Positions 37,255 through 45,860 of a stretch of DNA of 64,000 nt are shown here, one piece after another. The notes beneath the pieces were generated by a model. It saw nothing but the letters and a program-made list of their open reading frames with translations. It did no database searches and was not told where the DNA came from. Origin of the DNA: Paractinoplanes bogorensis (GTDB lineage: Bacteria; Actinomycetota; Actinomycetes; Mycobacteriales; Micromonosporaceae); assembly GCF_018829635.1 (NCBI RefSeq), contig NZ_JAHKKG010000010.1:62001-126000 (forward strand). The letters run 5' to 3'. Every line of letters begins with the position of its first letter. Positions within the stretch are counted from its first letter, which is position 1. The translations under genes and the position numbers were made by a program.

Positions 37255-37704
37255 TCAGCCCTCGAGCGCCGCCGCCTGATACTTGGCGACGCAGATCGAG
37301 GCGTACTGGGTGGCCAGGTCGCTGCGGTACTTCGTCGGGTCGGTCGGCAGCTCGTAGTCCAGCTCGGAACCCATCTTGGCGCCGTCCGTGGCCAGGTCGA
37401 GATCCGTCGTGGCATTCTCGGCGGCGACGTCGTCGAACAGGGTCGCCCCCTTGTCGCGCAGGCTGTTCGCGGTCGTCATGTCGCCCGCCTCGATGGCCGC
37501 GAACGCCTTCTTCACCGCCTCGCAGCCGCCCTTCATGCCCTTGCCCGCGACAGTCGCGTCGACCTTCTGCGCCGGGGGCTTGGCGACCTCACCACCAGGC
37601 TTGGCGACCTCACCACCACTTGAGGCGGCACCACCACAGGCTGTGGTCAGGGCCAGCAGGCCGGCCGTTACGAGTCCCGCGGTCACTCGGGCGATACTGG
37701 TCAT
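37255..37704 (-). CDS. Lipoprotein of unknown function, 149 aa
   Basis: I chose the second ATG (37704) because AGGAG lies eight bases upstream. A signal peptide ends in the lipobox LTTAC with Cys23 as the acylation site. A short Gly/Lys/Pro linker contains two GGEVAKP repeats. The remaining ~105 residues are alpha-helical with two further Cys (GGCEAV and SICVAK) that could form a disulfide. It should be anchored to the outer face of the membrane. No family recognised. Confidence 0.75.
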   Translation of the reverse strand: MTSIARVTAGLVTAGLLALTTACGGAASSGGEVAKPGGEVAKPPAQKVDATVAGKGMKGGCEAVKKAFAAIEAGDMTTANSLRDKGATLFDDVAAENATTDLDLATDGAKMGSELDYELPTDPTKYRSDLATQYASICVAKYQAAALEG

Positions 37705-37816
37705 CCTGGCGCTCCTCATCCGTGGAGCAGTCAGCGTGCGGCCAGGCCCTAAACAAACCCTTAACGTGCCGCCCCCTCATTGACGATCTTCTCTTTCACC
37801 GGAGAGGATCGGCGAC

Positions 37817-38590
37817 ATGTCAGGACGCCCCCTCGCCCGGGCCGGAGCCGTGACCGGCCTCGCCGCGCTGATCCTCGCCGTCGCCGCCACCCCGGCCTTC
37901 GCCGACCCGCCGCGCAACCTGCCGCAGAACGCGGGCGGGTTGGAACAGTCCTTCTCCCCTGCCTACGACTACGACACCGACGGCTGTTACGCCACGCCGG
38001 CCATCGGCCCCGACGGCACGCTCAACGGCGGCCTCAAGACCACCGGCGCCGTCAACGGCAACTGCCGCGACCGTTCCGACCTCGACAACTCCCAGACGTA
38101 CGCCCGCTCGAAGTGCAACAACGGCTGGTGCGCGATCGTCTACGCCAGCTACTTCGAGAAGGACCAGGCCGTCGCGGGCAGCGGCCTCGGCGGCCACCGC
38201 CACGACTGGGAACACGTCATATCCTGGGTCAACCAGTCGTCCAACCAGGTCGACTACGTGACCACGACGCAGCACAGCTCGCAGGTGACCTACGCCCGCT
38301 CACGGGTCCGCTTCGACGGCACCCACCCCAAGGTCGTCTATCACAAGGACGGCGCCTCGACCCACTTCTTCCGCCTGGCCAACACCAACGACGAGCCGCC
38401 GGAGAACCACTACCACGACTGGCGTTACCCGCCGCTGGTCGACTGGAACGGTTTCCCCACCATCGAACTGCGCGACAAACTCACGGCGGCCAACTTCGGC
38501 TCGGCGACGCTGAAGACCCGCGACGGTTCGTTCGAGTCGCTGCTCAACGCCTCCAAACCGACAGGCATTCCCTTCCAGCCGTACGCTTGA
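37817..38590 (+). CDS. Secreted NPP1-family (NLP) necrosis-inducing-like protein
   Basis: 257 residues with a signal peptide (about 1-29, ending AFA). It has the family's heptapeptide GHRHDWE, the metal site of Nep1-like proteins, together with YASYFEKDQ, DYVTTTQHS and HYHDWRYPPLVDW. In plant-associated microbes NLPs bind glycosylinositol phosphorylceramides and lyse dicot membranes. Actinomycete homologues are common and their role is uncertain, so toxicity is an inference. It is transcribed alone; a hairpin follows the stop. Confidence 0.9.
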   Translation: MSGRPLARAGAVTGLAALILAVAATPAFADPPRNLPQNAGGLEQSFSPAYDYDTDGCYATPAIGPDGTLNGGLKTTGAVNGNCRDRSDLDNSQTYARSKCNNGWCAIVYASYFEKDQAVAGSGLGGHRHDWEHVISWVNQSSNQVDYVTTTQHSSQVTYARSRVRFDGTHPKVVYHKDGASTHFFRLANTNDEPPENHYHDWRYPPLVDWNGFPTIELRDKLTAANFGSATLKTRDGSFESLLNASKPTGIPFQPYA

Positions 38591-38600
38591 TCACCGTCCC

Positions 38601-38634
38601 GTATGGCCGCGCCCACCCGTGGTCGCGGCTATAC
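38601..38634 (+). terminator. Stem-loop after the NLP gene
   Basis: GTATGGCCGCG (38601-38611) pairs with CGCGGCTATAC (38624-38634), an 11-bp stem with one G-T pair and a 12-nt loop, starting 11 bp after the stop codon. Confidence 0.6.
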
Positions 38635-38871
38635 GTGGAACCAGCTCTCCAGGATCGACTTCGACGTCGCGCCGTTGATGCGCGCCGAGAGCTCGACGGC
38701 CTGCGTCTCGGTGAGCGACACGATGTAGTCGACCACAGCCCGGGCAATCTTGTGGGTCGGGCTCTCGTACAGGGTGGACCCGATCGAGGGGTCCTTGTCG
38801 AGCGCGATCTCGACGTATTCCTGGAGCCGGGGCGGGAGGTCCCGGCCGCCGCTCTTCTTGCGGTGGCGGCG
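38629..38871 (-). pseudogene. 3' remnant of an HD/dGTPase-like gene
   Basis: The minus strand holds an 80-codon frame bounded by stops, without a usable ATG or GTG at its head. It reads DLPPRLQEYVEIALDKD, YESPTHKIARAVVDYIVSL, ESWFHV and stops, which looks like a complete C-terminal helical end of a larger enzyme. The AVVDYI-SLT pattern recalls deoxyguanosine triphosphohydrolase-type HD proteins, but this is tentative. The 5' part is missing; IS630-type debris begins next to it, suggesting truncation by insertion and deletion. Confidence 0.45.
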
Positions 38872-38904
38872 TTACCATTGGCCGGCGCCAAAAGAGTCGC
38901 CGCC

Positions 38905-39190
38905 CGGCGAGGAGCGTGAGTCTGCCTCGCCGACGAATGCGGCTAAACGCTGAGACCGCTCAAGGCCGGCACCTGGGCACCACGCGGGATCACCCCGATC
39001 GTTGCGGTGACCGCCGCGGGCAACGTCCGGGTATCAATCGCCGGGCTGGTCTGCTATCGGCTCGGTGCGCGCAGCCGGCTGATCTCGCCGGGCTGGTCTG
39101 CTATCGGCCCGGTGAGCGCAGCCGGCTGATCTACCGCACCATGACTCACCGCGGACGCAAAGGCGAACCGAAGGCTTCCGCGAACACGAC
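38905..39190 (+). pseudogene. IS630-family transposase remnant, DDE half (plus strand)
   Basis: The plus strand encodes a recognisable but broken IS630-type DDE domain: VCLADECG, stop, then TLRPLKAGTWAPRGITP, VRVSIAGLVCYR and, after an internal 47-bp duplication, AGLVCYRPGERSRLIYRTM, RGRKGEPKAF and REHDFVRQI. Intact relatives read DE-G-xLRPPKAxTWxxRGxTP and AGLVxYRPGxRxRLIY. Two in-frame stops (TGA near 38917 and TAA near 38941), a frameshifting repeat and loss of both ends show it is dead. It meets an oppositely oriented IS630 fragment at about 39190. Confidence 0.7.
39038..39131 (+). repeat. 47-bp tandem duplication inside the IS630 remnant
   Basis: Two consecutive 47-bp copies (39038-39084 and 39085-39131) differ at only two positions. 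The unit encodes the AGLVCYR...RSRLI part of the transposase, and because 47 is not a multiple of three the duplication shifts the frame. Confidence 0.85.
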
Positions 39191-39194
39191 TTCG

Positions 39195-39520
39195 TCCGCC
39201 AGATCCGTGACACCGCGGTCTGCGACGGGCCGACCTGCGCCGCCATCGCGCGGGTTGACCAGTGCGTGGTAGGTCACCGACGACGCGCCCCCCAGCGGTG
39301 TGAGGGCGTCCTTCGGCGTGGTCTCCACGGGTCGTCGTGATGACGCGTGCCACGTCGGCGTCGCTGATTGGGTGCGGGGCCGGGGCGGGCGGGGCTCGTC
39401 CAGCAAGCGTTCGAGCCGGTCGAAGGCGAACCGGCTCCGCTACTTGGTGACCGTGTGCCGTGAGACCTCGAGATCCTCAACGATCTGCCCGTTCGACGCG
39501 CTCACCGCATCCGCGCAGGA
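39195..39520 (-). pseudogene. IS630-family transposase remnant, HTH/linker half (minus strand)
   Basis: On the minus strand, fragments IVEDLEVSRHTVTK, stop, RSRFAFDRLERLLDEPRPPRPRT, ISDADVARVITTT, then (other frame) ETTPKDA and HWSTRAMAAQVGPSQTAVSRIW follow the order of an IS630 transposase from the second HTH to the start of the DDE region. At least two frameshifts and one stop separate them. The fragment is tail to tail with the plus-strand DDE fragment, so this is not one inverted copy but two scraps joined together. Confidence 0.7.
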
Positions 39521-39585
39521 GTCGTGGCCAGTGGGTACGAGAGTCTGCATGCCTGATCCGACTGCGGTGCCCCGCGGCGTCGTCC

Positions 39586-39709
39586 GGGATCGACCTGCGG
39601 CTGGTGGGCACCAACGCGTCCGGCTGCGGCAAGAGCACGCTGCTGCGCCTGATCGTGCTCACCGGTGACGAACGGGAGCAGTTGCAAGCCTGGTCGCGGC
39701 GGGCGTCGC
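39586..39709 (+). pseudogene. ABC-ATPase Walker-A scrap fused to an IS630 N-terminus fragment
   Basis: The plus strand reads IDLRLVGTNASGCGKSTLLRLI (39590-39654), an ABC transporter ATPase P-loop with the intact SGCGKST core. It continues in frame as VLTGDEREQLQAWSRRAS (39655-39709), which matches the start of IS630-type transposases (LTxxERxxLxxWxRR). The frame stops soon after and neither gene continues. It marks another insertion or deletion junction in this debris field. Confidence 0.6.
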
Positions 39710-39795
39710 GTCGCGGGTTGTGCCGGCCAACGACTCAGGACACTAGCGTCGTAGGAGGTTGAGGTCGCCGCCGCTTTCCGGGCCGCCGGTGGGTC

Positions 39796-40830
39796 TCAAA
39801 ACAGGGTCTCCTGTATTCGGTCGTGGGTGGTCAGGCCGGTCAGCGTGATCCGCAGGCCGGCCAGTGGGGGCAGCCACTCGGAATCGAGCAGGTCGAGCGC
39901 GACCCGCAACCAGACCGCCGGGTCGGCCGTGGCGGTGGGGCCGGTGCGCCTGAGCACGCGATCGGCGCCGCCCTCCGACGGGTGCAGGGTGACCGTCAGG
40001 CGGGTCGCGACCAGGCCGGCGCGGGACGCCCGGTGGCAGACCCGCTCGACGCAGCGCTCGGCCAGCTCGGCCGGGGTGTGGTCGGGGCGGGCGTAGCCCT
40101 TGATCGAACCCTCGGACGAGAGCGTGGTGCGCTGCTCGACCGGACGTACGACCGCGTCGTCGGTGGCGTCTCGGATCGCTCGCAGGCGGCGGGCCATCGT
40201 CGTGCCGCACAGGCGGCGCAGGGTGTCGAACGGGATGGCGTCGATCTGGCCGAGCCGGGTGATCTCGACGCCGTGGAGGCGCTCGGCCGTGCGGGCGCCG
40301 ACGCCCCACACGTCGGCGATCGGCAGGGTGACGCGCAGCTCGGCCTCGCGCCCGGCGCCGATCACGTGCAGCCCGTCGGGCTTGGCGGCCCGGGACGCCA
40401 GCTTGGCCATCAGCTTGGTGCGGCCGATCCCGACGCTGACCGGGATGCCCAGTTCGGCCGCGGCCCGGCGGCGCAACCTCTGACCGGCCGCCACGGCCTC
40501 GGGGAACGAGCCGGCGCCGACGTCGAGGAACGCCTCCTCCATCGAGCCGGGCTCGACCGCCCGGGCCGAATCGTGGAACAGGTCGAACAGGGCCTCGCCG
40601 GCCTCTTCGACCTCGGCCCGCGGCACGTCGATCAGGGTCAGCTCGGGGCAGCGCAGCAGCGCCTCTTGAGCCAGGACGCCGGAGCGGACACCACGCGCCC
40701 GAGCCGGGTAGTTGGCGCTGGCCACGATGACCGCGGCGACCACCGCGACGGGGCGATCGGCCAGCTCGGGCCGGTCGCGAAGCACCACGGAGGCAAAGAA
40801 GGCATCGGCATCGGCGTGCAGCAGCGGCAT
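39796..40830 (-). CDS. dinB: DNA polymerase IV (Y-family, DinB)
   Basis: 344 residues from the ATG at 40830. The metal-binding HADADAFFAS at the N-terminus, the SMEEAFLDVG catalytic acidic motif, the HhH region IADVWGVGARTAERL and a little-finger domain are all present. It performs error-prone translesion synthesis. An SOS-box-like sequence lies 10 bp upstream, with a TATTTT -10-like element between, implying LexA control and a very short or absent leader. It is divergent from the GGDEF-EAL gene, 95 bp away. Confidence 0.93.
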   Translation of the reverse strand: MPLLHADADAFFASVVLRDRPELADRPVAVVAAVIVASANYPARARGVRSGVLAQEALLRCPELTLIDVPRAEVEEAGEALFDLFHDSARAVEPGSMEEAFLDVGAGSFPEAVAAGQRLRRRAAAELGIPVSVGIGRTKLMAKLASRAAKPDGLHVIGAGREAELRVTLPIADVWGVGARTAERLHGVEITRLGQIDAIPFDTLRRLCGTTMARRLRAIRDATDDAVVRPVEQRTTLSSEGSIKGYARPDHTPAELAERCVERVCHRASRAGLVATRLTVTLHPSEGGADRVLRRTGPTATADPAVWLRVALDLLDSEWLPPLAGLRITLTGLTTHDRIQETLF

Positions 40831-40839
40831 GGCAAAATA

Positions 40840-40851
40840 GTACACATGTTC
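40840..40851. promoter_or_regulatory. SOS box (LexA site) upstream of dinB
   Basis: GTAC-ACAT-GTTC, followed by GA, matches the actinobacterial SOS consensus GAAC-N4-GTTC at 7 of 8 positions. It lies 9 bp from the dinB start codon, over the expected promoter. Confidence 0.65.
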
Positions 40852-40925
40852 GAACGAGCGGGACGCCCCGGAGCCGAGGGAAGCCAAAAGCTCAAGCTCG
40901 GCGTGCGACAGCCGATGGTGGCCGC

Positions 40926-43115
40926 GTGAACGACCGCCTCCGACCAGCGCGGGCAGCCTGGATCGTGCTGCCCGCTGTCGTGCTCGGCGTCGTCCTCTAC
41001 GCCCGCGGCGGCGACGGCTCGGCCATCGTGGCCCTGCTCGCCGGCACCACCGCCGCGTTCCTGGCCGGCCTGTCCTGCCTGGCGACCTCGCGCACCATGC
41101 CGGGGCGGCACCGGGCCGGCTGGCTGTTGCTGGCTCTGGCCGGCATCTCCTGGGGCGCGGGCAACACGTTCTGGCTCTGGCAAGAGTTTTTCAGCGCCCA
41201 GACAACGCTGTTCCCCTCGCCCGCCGACTACGGTTTCCTGATCTTCCCGGTGGCCGCCGCGGTCGGTCTGGGCCTGCTCTCCGGCCGCTCGATGCTCGGC
41301 TCCAGCGTGGCGCCGGTGCTCGACGGCATCGTGGTCGCCGGGGCGCTGTTCCTGGTGCTCTGGTCGGTCTCGATGCGTGACATCTGGGCGGCCGGCGGCG
41401 AGTCCCCGCTCGCCTACGCGGTCTCGCTGGCCTACCCGATCGGCGACCTGGTCTCGGCCACCATGGCCCTGCTGCTGATGACCCGGGCCCGCGGCCGGCG
41501 ATCGGTGGTGGCGTTGCTGGTCGCGGCCATGCTGGGGATGGGCCTGGCCGACACCCTGTTCGCCGTCGGCTCGGCCGACGGCACGTATGTCTCGGGTTCC
41601 TGGTTCGACTACGGCTGGGTGGCCGGCTTCGTCTTCCTCGCGCTGGCCGCACGCCGGGCCGCGGGCCGCGCGGTGGTCGTCGACACGGGGACCGGTGTGC
41701 ACCGGTGGCAGTTGCTGCTGCCCTACCTGCCGTTCGTCGTCGCGGTCGGCGTGGAGGGCGCCGGAGCGTACGCGGGAAGGCTCCTTGATCCGGCCGAACT
41801 GTTTGCCGTCCTGCTGATCCTGGGCTCGCTGCTGGCCCGGCAGTTGCTCGTGCTCCTCTCGCACACCAGCCTCACCGAGCGCCTGCGGTTCGAGGCGTCC
41901 CACGACACGCTGACCGGGCTGGCCAACCGCAAGTACTTCGCCCGGCTGGTCGACCGGCGAGTGGCCTCCGCGGACGCGCCCGTCGGTCTTCTGCACATCA
42001 ATCTCGACCACTTCGCCTGGGTCAACGACCGGCTCGGCGACGACGTCGGCGACCAGCTCCTGCGCCAGGCCGGCGAGCGGATGGCGGTGAGTGGCCAGGC
42101 CGCCCGGCTCAGCGGCGACGTGTTCGCGGTCCTGGTCAGCGGTGATCTGATCACCACGGCCGAGCAGCTGGCCGACGCGATGCGGGCGCCCTTCTCGGTG
42201 GGCCCGCACACGGTCGGCATCACCGTGAGCATCGGCGCCGCCGAGACCACGACGAGCGGTCCTGAGCTGCGCAAGATGGCCGACCTCGCGCTGCAGGCGG
42301 CCAAGGACAACGGCAAGGACACCATTTCCCCGTACGCCCCCACGATGCGCACCCGCCTCGACCGGGAGATGACGCTCCGCACCGAACTCGAGGCGGCCGT
42401 CGCCCAGGGTCTGCTGCAGGTCGCGTACCAGCCGATCGTCAAACTGCCCACGGCCGAGATGTCGGGCGTGGAAGCGCTGGCCCGCTGGCGGCACCCGGCG
42501 CTGGGTGACGTGTCGCCGGCCGAGTTCATCGCCGTCGCCGAGCGCACCGGGCTCATCCACGAGCTGGGCGCCTGCATCCTGGAGCAGGCGTGCGCCGAGA
42601 TGGCCGGCCTCAGCCGTACGGGCGGCTTCTACGTCTCGGTCAACGTCTCCACCCTGCAGCTGCTCGACCCGGCCTTCCCCGCGCGGGTGGCCCGGGTGCT
42701 GCTCGACACCGGGTTCGACCCGGCGCGCCTGGTGCTCGAGGTGACCGAGAGCGTGCTCGCCGACGAGGCCCAGGTGACCACGGCATTGCAGCGGCTGCGG
42801 TCGCTCGGGCCGCGGATCGCCATCGACGACTTCGGTTCGGGCTACGCGTCGCTGCGCTATCTGCACCGGTTCCCGGCCGACATCGTCAAGATCGACCGCA
42901 GCTATCTGGAAGACTCGGGCGCCGGCTCGTTCATCCGGTCGCTGATCGAGCTGTTCCACTCCCTCGGCCTGACCGTCGTGGCCGAGGGGGTCGAGGAGGA
43001 CGCGCAGTCACGGATGCTCTCCGAGGCGGGCAGTGACCTGGCCCAGGGCTACCTGTTCGGGCGTCCGATGCCGGCCCGGGAGCTAGCTGTCGTGGAGTCT
43101 CGACTCGCGGCGTAG
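40926..43115 (+). CDS. Membrane GGDEF-EAL protein, likely c-di-GMP phosphodiesterase
   Basis: 729 residues from the GTG at 40926. An N-terminal membrane region with about nine helices (to ~residue 305) precedes a GGDEF-type domain beginning DTLTGLANRKYF. Its active site reads SGDVF instead of GGDEF, so cyclase activity is probably lost. The EAL domain keeps E516-A-L, NVSTLQL, the DDFGSGYASL loop and VAEGVE, all needed for hydrolysis of cyclic di-GMP. It therefore likely lowers c-di-GMP, which controls development in actinomycetes. Overlaps the convergent PLD gene by 33 bp. Confidence 0.92.
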   Translation: MNDRLRPARAAWIVLPAVVLGVVLYARGGDGSAIVALLAGTTAAFLAGLSCLATSRTMPGRHRAGWLLLALAGISWGAGNTFWLWQEFFSAQTTLFPSPADYGFLIFPVAAAVGLGLLSGRSMLGSSVAPVLDGIVVAGALFLVLWSVSMRDIWAAGGESPLAYAVSLAYPIGDLVSATMALLLMTRARGRRSVVALLVAAMLGMGLADTLFAVGSADGTYVSGSWFDYGWVAGFVFLALAARRAAGRAVVVDTGTGVHRWQLLLPYLPFVVAVGVEGAGAYAGRLLDPAELFAVLLILGSLLARQLLVLLSHTSLTERLRFEASHDTLTGLANRKYFARLVDRRVASADAPVGLLHINLDHFAWVNDRLGDDVGDQLLRQAGERMAVSGQAARLSGDVFAVLVSGDLITTAEQLADAMRAPFSVGPHTVGITVSIGAAETTTSGPELRKMADLALQAAKDNGKDTISPYAPTMRTRLDREMTLRTELEAAVAQGLLQVAYQPIVKLPTAEMSGVEALARWRHPALGDVSPAEFIAVAERTGLIHELGACILEQACAEMAGLSRTGGFYVSVNVSTLQLLDPAFPARVARVLLDTGFDPARLVLEVTESVLADEAQVTTALQRLRSLGPRIAIDDFGSGYASLRYLHRFPADIVKIDRSYLEDSGAGSFIRSLIELFHSLGLTVVAEGVEEDAQSRMLSEAGSDLAQGYLFGRPMPARELAVVESRLAA

Positions 43116-44702
43116 CACAGCGGGCGAGTAACGGGCCGGCGTCAGCGCCCACTCGGCGGGCGCGAACCCGGCCGGGAGCCCCGCCTTGCGCCACGTCTCG
43201 GGCGGATGGCCGGCCGGCAGCCACTCGCGGCGCCAGATCCCCAGGGCGGTGTCCAGGTCGGCCAGGTGCGGGGTGAGTTCGTCGTCCACCGGCGTGCGCA
43301 GGTGCTCGGCCCACAGCTTGACCCGCAGGTCGCGGACGAGCGGACCGGTCGTGACGAAGGTCGACGTGATCTCGCTGTCGGTGCCGACCATCGAACGGCT
43401 GAAGAAGTTGGCCGACCCGATGCTGGCGAACACGTCGTCGACCAGCATCAGCTTGGTGTGCACGGTCAGGTTGTCGATCCGGTACATCACCAGGTTGCGC
43501 CGGGCCGCCACGGGCAGCCGGGCCAGCACCCGCCACCGCAGGTCGTGGGTGATCACCGGGCGGACGGTGCTGTCGCCGCCGTCGGCCGGGTCCTTGCGTC
43601 CGGAACCGATCAGAATGATCTTGACGCCGCGCCGGGCCGCCGCCCGCAGCCGCCCGTAGAGCTGGAACCGCGGATCGCCGCCCGGCGACTCGTGGAAGTA
43701 CTGGTCCTCGAGATAGATGTACCGGTCGGCGGCGTCGATCGCGGTGATCATCGAGTGGTAGATCTCCTGGATGCCGGCCCGCACCACGTTGGCCCGGCGC
43801 AGGCGGCGCAGCCCGCGGTGGCGATAGAGCGACCACGGCCGGTACGAGCGCACGACCTGCACCGCCGTTCCCTCGGCCGGGTGCTGCGGCTGGGCCGGGG
43901 TGGCCGGCAGCTCGAGCGGCGGGTCGAGCGGGTTGACCCAGGTGAGTCCCCCGCTGGGCAGGTGGAAATACTCCGGCGGCAGGTTCTTGGCGATGTAGCG
44001 CGGCGGCAGGGCGGCCGTGTTCTGCCAGCGGAACGTGAACGTCTCCAGCACCCGCGACGCGGCCGGGCCGTGCAGGCGGGCCGCCGCGTCGTGCCAGCCC
44101 CACCGGTGGGCGCCGAGCTTGAGGCGGTGATGCGGCTGGTGGTCGAACCGGCTGGGCGACAGATCAAGCCCGCCCACGTACGCGGTCAGCACCCCGTCGT
44201 GCCGGAACACCACCAGCTTCTGGTGGTTGGACCCCAGCGCCGGCCCCGACCAGTCGAGCAGCACCCGGTTCTCCAGCGGCGGGTTGACGACGTCGCGGGT
44301 CGACGGTTTCCAGGCCCGGATCACCCGCGCGGCCAGCGTGTTGGCCCGGAACGGCCCGACCGGCAGCCACGGCACGCCCCCGGAGAACTCGGCCGCGCTG
44401 AGCACGATCCGCACGTCGGTGCCGCCCGCCGCCTTCTCGGCCAGCACGTCGGTGAACGGCCGGTAGCCCGCCTCCCCGGCCACCAGCCCGGTGAGGTCGA
44501 GCTGCGGGTCGGCCTGGTAGCTGGCGATGTAGACGGCGTCGTCCGGGCCGAGCGCGGCCATCCGCTCGGCCAGCTCGGTGAAATAGGTGACACCGTCGAT
44601 GATCGGCTCGAACAGCGAGTTCTCGGCGAAGGTCGGGCACGCCTCGGTGGCCGGCGGCAGATAGCGGCCGATCAGATCAGTCAGCGACGATGCGGGCGTC
44701 AT
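43083..44702 (-). CDS. Phospholipase D-superfamily protein
   Basis: 539 residues from the ATG at 44702 (no strong ribosome site). Two HKD-type segments are present: HQKLVVFRHDG with YVGGLDLSPSRF after it, and HTKLMLVDD with ASIGSANFFSRS. The second fits HxKxxxxD fully, but in the first the Asp position is Arg, with an HD two residues later. The IYLEDQYF segment is typical of PLDs. No signal peptide, so it probably acts in the cytosol or at the inner membrane face. The substrate could be phospholipid or cardiolipin precursors; it is not decidable here. Confidence 0.85.
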   Translation of the reverse strand: MTPASSLTDLIGRYLPPATEACPTFAENSLFEPIIDGVTYFTELAERMAALGPDDAVYIASYQADPQLDLTGLVAGEAGYRPFTDVLAEKAAGGTDVRIVLSAAEFSGGVPWLPVGPFRANTLAARVIRAWKPSTRDVVNPPLENRVLLDWSGPALGSNHQKLVVFRHDGVLTAYVGGLDLSPSRFDHQPHHRLKLGAHRWGWHDAAARLHGPAASRVLETFTFRWQNTAALPPRYIAKNLPPEYFHLPSGGLTWVNPLDPPLELPATPAQPQHPAEGTAVQVVRSYRPWSLYRHRGLRRLRRANVVRAGIQEIYHSMITAIDAADRYIYLEDQYFHESPGGDPRFQLYGRLRAAARRGVKIILIGSGRKDPADGGDSTVRPVITHDLRWRVLARLPVAARRNLVMYRIDNLTVHTKLMLVDDVFASIGSANFFSRSMVGTDSEITSTFVTTGPLVRDLRVKLWAEHLRTPVDDELTPHLADLDTALGIWRREWLPAGHPPETWRKAGLPAGFAPAEWALTPARYSPAVLRRESRLHDS

Positions 44703-44764
44703 GCCCGTGATTACACCGGAAACCGCTTGCATCCGGTACCCGGGTACAGCCGTACCGTCGAGTC

Positions 44765-44863
44765 ATGCCGTTCGACGTCCCCGACACCGAGATCAAGGTC
44801 CTTCCCGCGTACGAGGAAGTGCTCGCCGCCCTGACCACCCGCGCCGCCGCCGTGGCCGGTTGA
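44765..44863 (+). CDS. Possible 32-aa small ORF
   Basis: ATG at 44765 to TGA at 44863 encodes MPFDVPDTEIKVLPAYEEVL plus an Ala-rich end. No ribosome site is evident. It fills the 207-bp gap between the divergent PLD gene and the transporter gene. It could be a truncated N-terminus of a larger protein or chance. I recognise no family. Confidence 0.25.
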   Translation: MPFDVPDTEIKVLPAYEEVLAALTTRAAAVAG

Positions 44864-44909
44864 CCCCGGCCGCTCGCGCCGCGGTCCCGTGTGCTGCGAT
44901 GACGGGACA

Positions 44910-45860
44910 ATGATCATCAAGTCGGTGGCGTGGATGGAGCGGCATCAGGTCGCCGTCTATCTGGGGGCGATCGCGGCCGGGGTGCTGGCGGGCCGGTTGG
45001 CGCCCGGCGCCGGCCCCGGGCTGGAGCACGTGATCAACCCGGTCCTGGGCGTGCTCCTCTATGTGACGTTCCTGCAGGTCCCGGCCCACGATCTGCTGCG
45101 GTCGCTGCGCGCGGGCCGGTTCCTGGCCGCCGTGCTGGTGGTCAACTTCGTCGTGGTGCCCCTGGTGGTCGCCGCGATGGTCCCGTTCCTGCCCGGCGAT
45201 CGGGCTGTGCGGCTCGGCGTGCTGCTGGTGCTGCTGGCCCCCTGCGTCGACTACGTGATCGTCTTCAGCGGCCTGGCCGGCGGCCGCAGCGACCGGCTGC
45301 TGGCCGCGACCCCGCTGCTGCTGATCGCGCAGATGCTGCTGCTCCCGCTCTTCCTGTTCCTGCTGGCCGGCGACGGGACAGCCGTGGCCGCGGGCCCGTT
45401 CGCCGAGGCGTTCGTCGTGCTGATCGTCATCCCGCTCGCGCTGGCCTGGGCCACCCAGGCCTGGCCCGGCAACCGGCGTGTGGCCGGGGTGGCCGGCGGC
45501 GCGATGGTCCCGCTGATGGCGGCGACCCTGTTCGTGGTGGTCGCCTCGCAGGTACCCCGGATCGGCGACGACCTCGCCGACGTCCTCGGCGTGGTGCCCT
45601 TCTACGCCGGCTTCCTGCTGGTGATGGCGTTCGCCGGGCTGGCCGTGGCCCGCCTCTTCCGCCTCGACGTCCCGTCCGGCCGAGCGGTGATCTTCACCGG
45701 GGCGACCCGCAACTCGCTGGTGGTGCTGCCGCTGGCCCTGGCCCTGCCCGGCGACCTGACCCTGGCCGCCGCCGTGGTCGTGACACAGACGCTGGTCGAG
45801 GTGGTGGGCATGGTCATCTACGTGCGGGCGGTCCCGCGCCTGCTTCCGGCCGCCCGCTAG
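44910..45860 (+). CDS. ACR3/SBF-type (bile acid:Na+ symporter fold) transporter
   Basis: 316 residues from the ATG at 44910. About ten TM helices with the BART-superfamily layout are present: GVLAGRLAPGAGPGLEHVINPVLGVLLYVTFLQVP, LLAPCVDYVIVFSGLAGG, VVPFYAGFLLVMAFAGLAVA and FTGATRNSLVVLPLALALP, the last being the conserved TGxRNS-like helix break. The PCVDYV segment resembles the Cys-containing motif of arsenite exporters of the ACR3 group. No arsR or arsC lies nearby, so an arsenic role is not assured; other organic anions are possible. Confidence 0.8.
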   Translation: MIIKSVAWMERHQVAVYLGAIAAGVLAGRLAPGAGPGLEHVINPVLGVLLYVTFLQVPAHDLLRSLRAGRFLAAVLVVNFVVVPLVVAAMVPFLPGDRAVRLGVLLVLLAPCVDYVIVFSGLAGGRSDRLLAATPLLLIAQMLLLPLFLFLLAGDGTAVAAGPFAEAFVVLIVIPLALAWATQAWPGNRRVAGVAGGAMVPLMAATLFVVVASQVPRIGDDLADVLGVVPFYAGFLLVMAFAGLAVARLFRLDVPSGRAVIFTGATRNSLVVLPLALALPGDLTLAAAVVVTQTLVEVVGMVIYVRAVPRLLPAAR

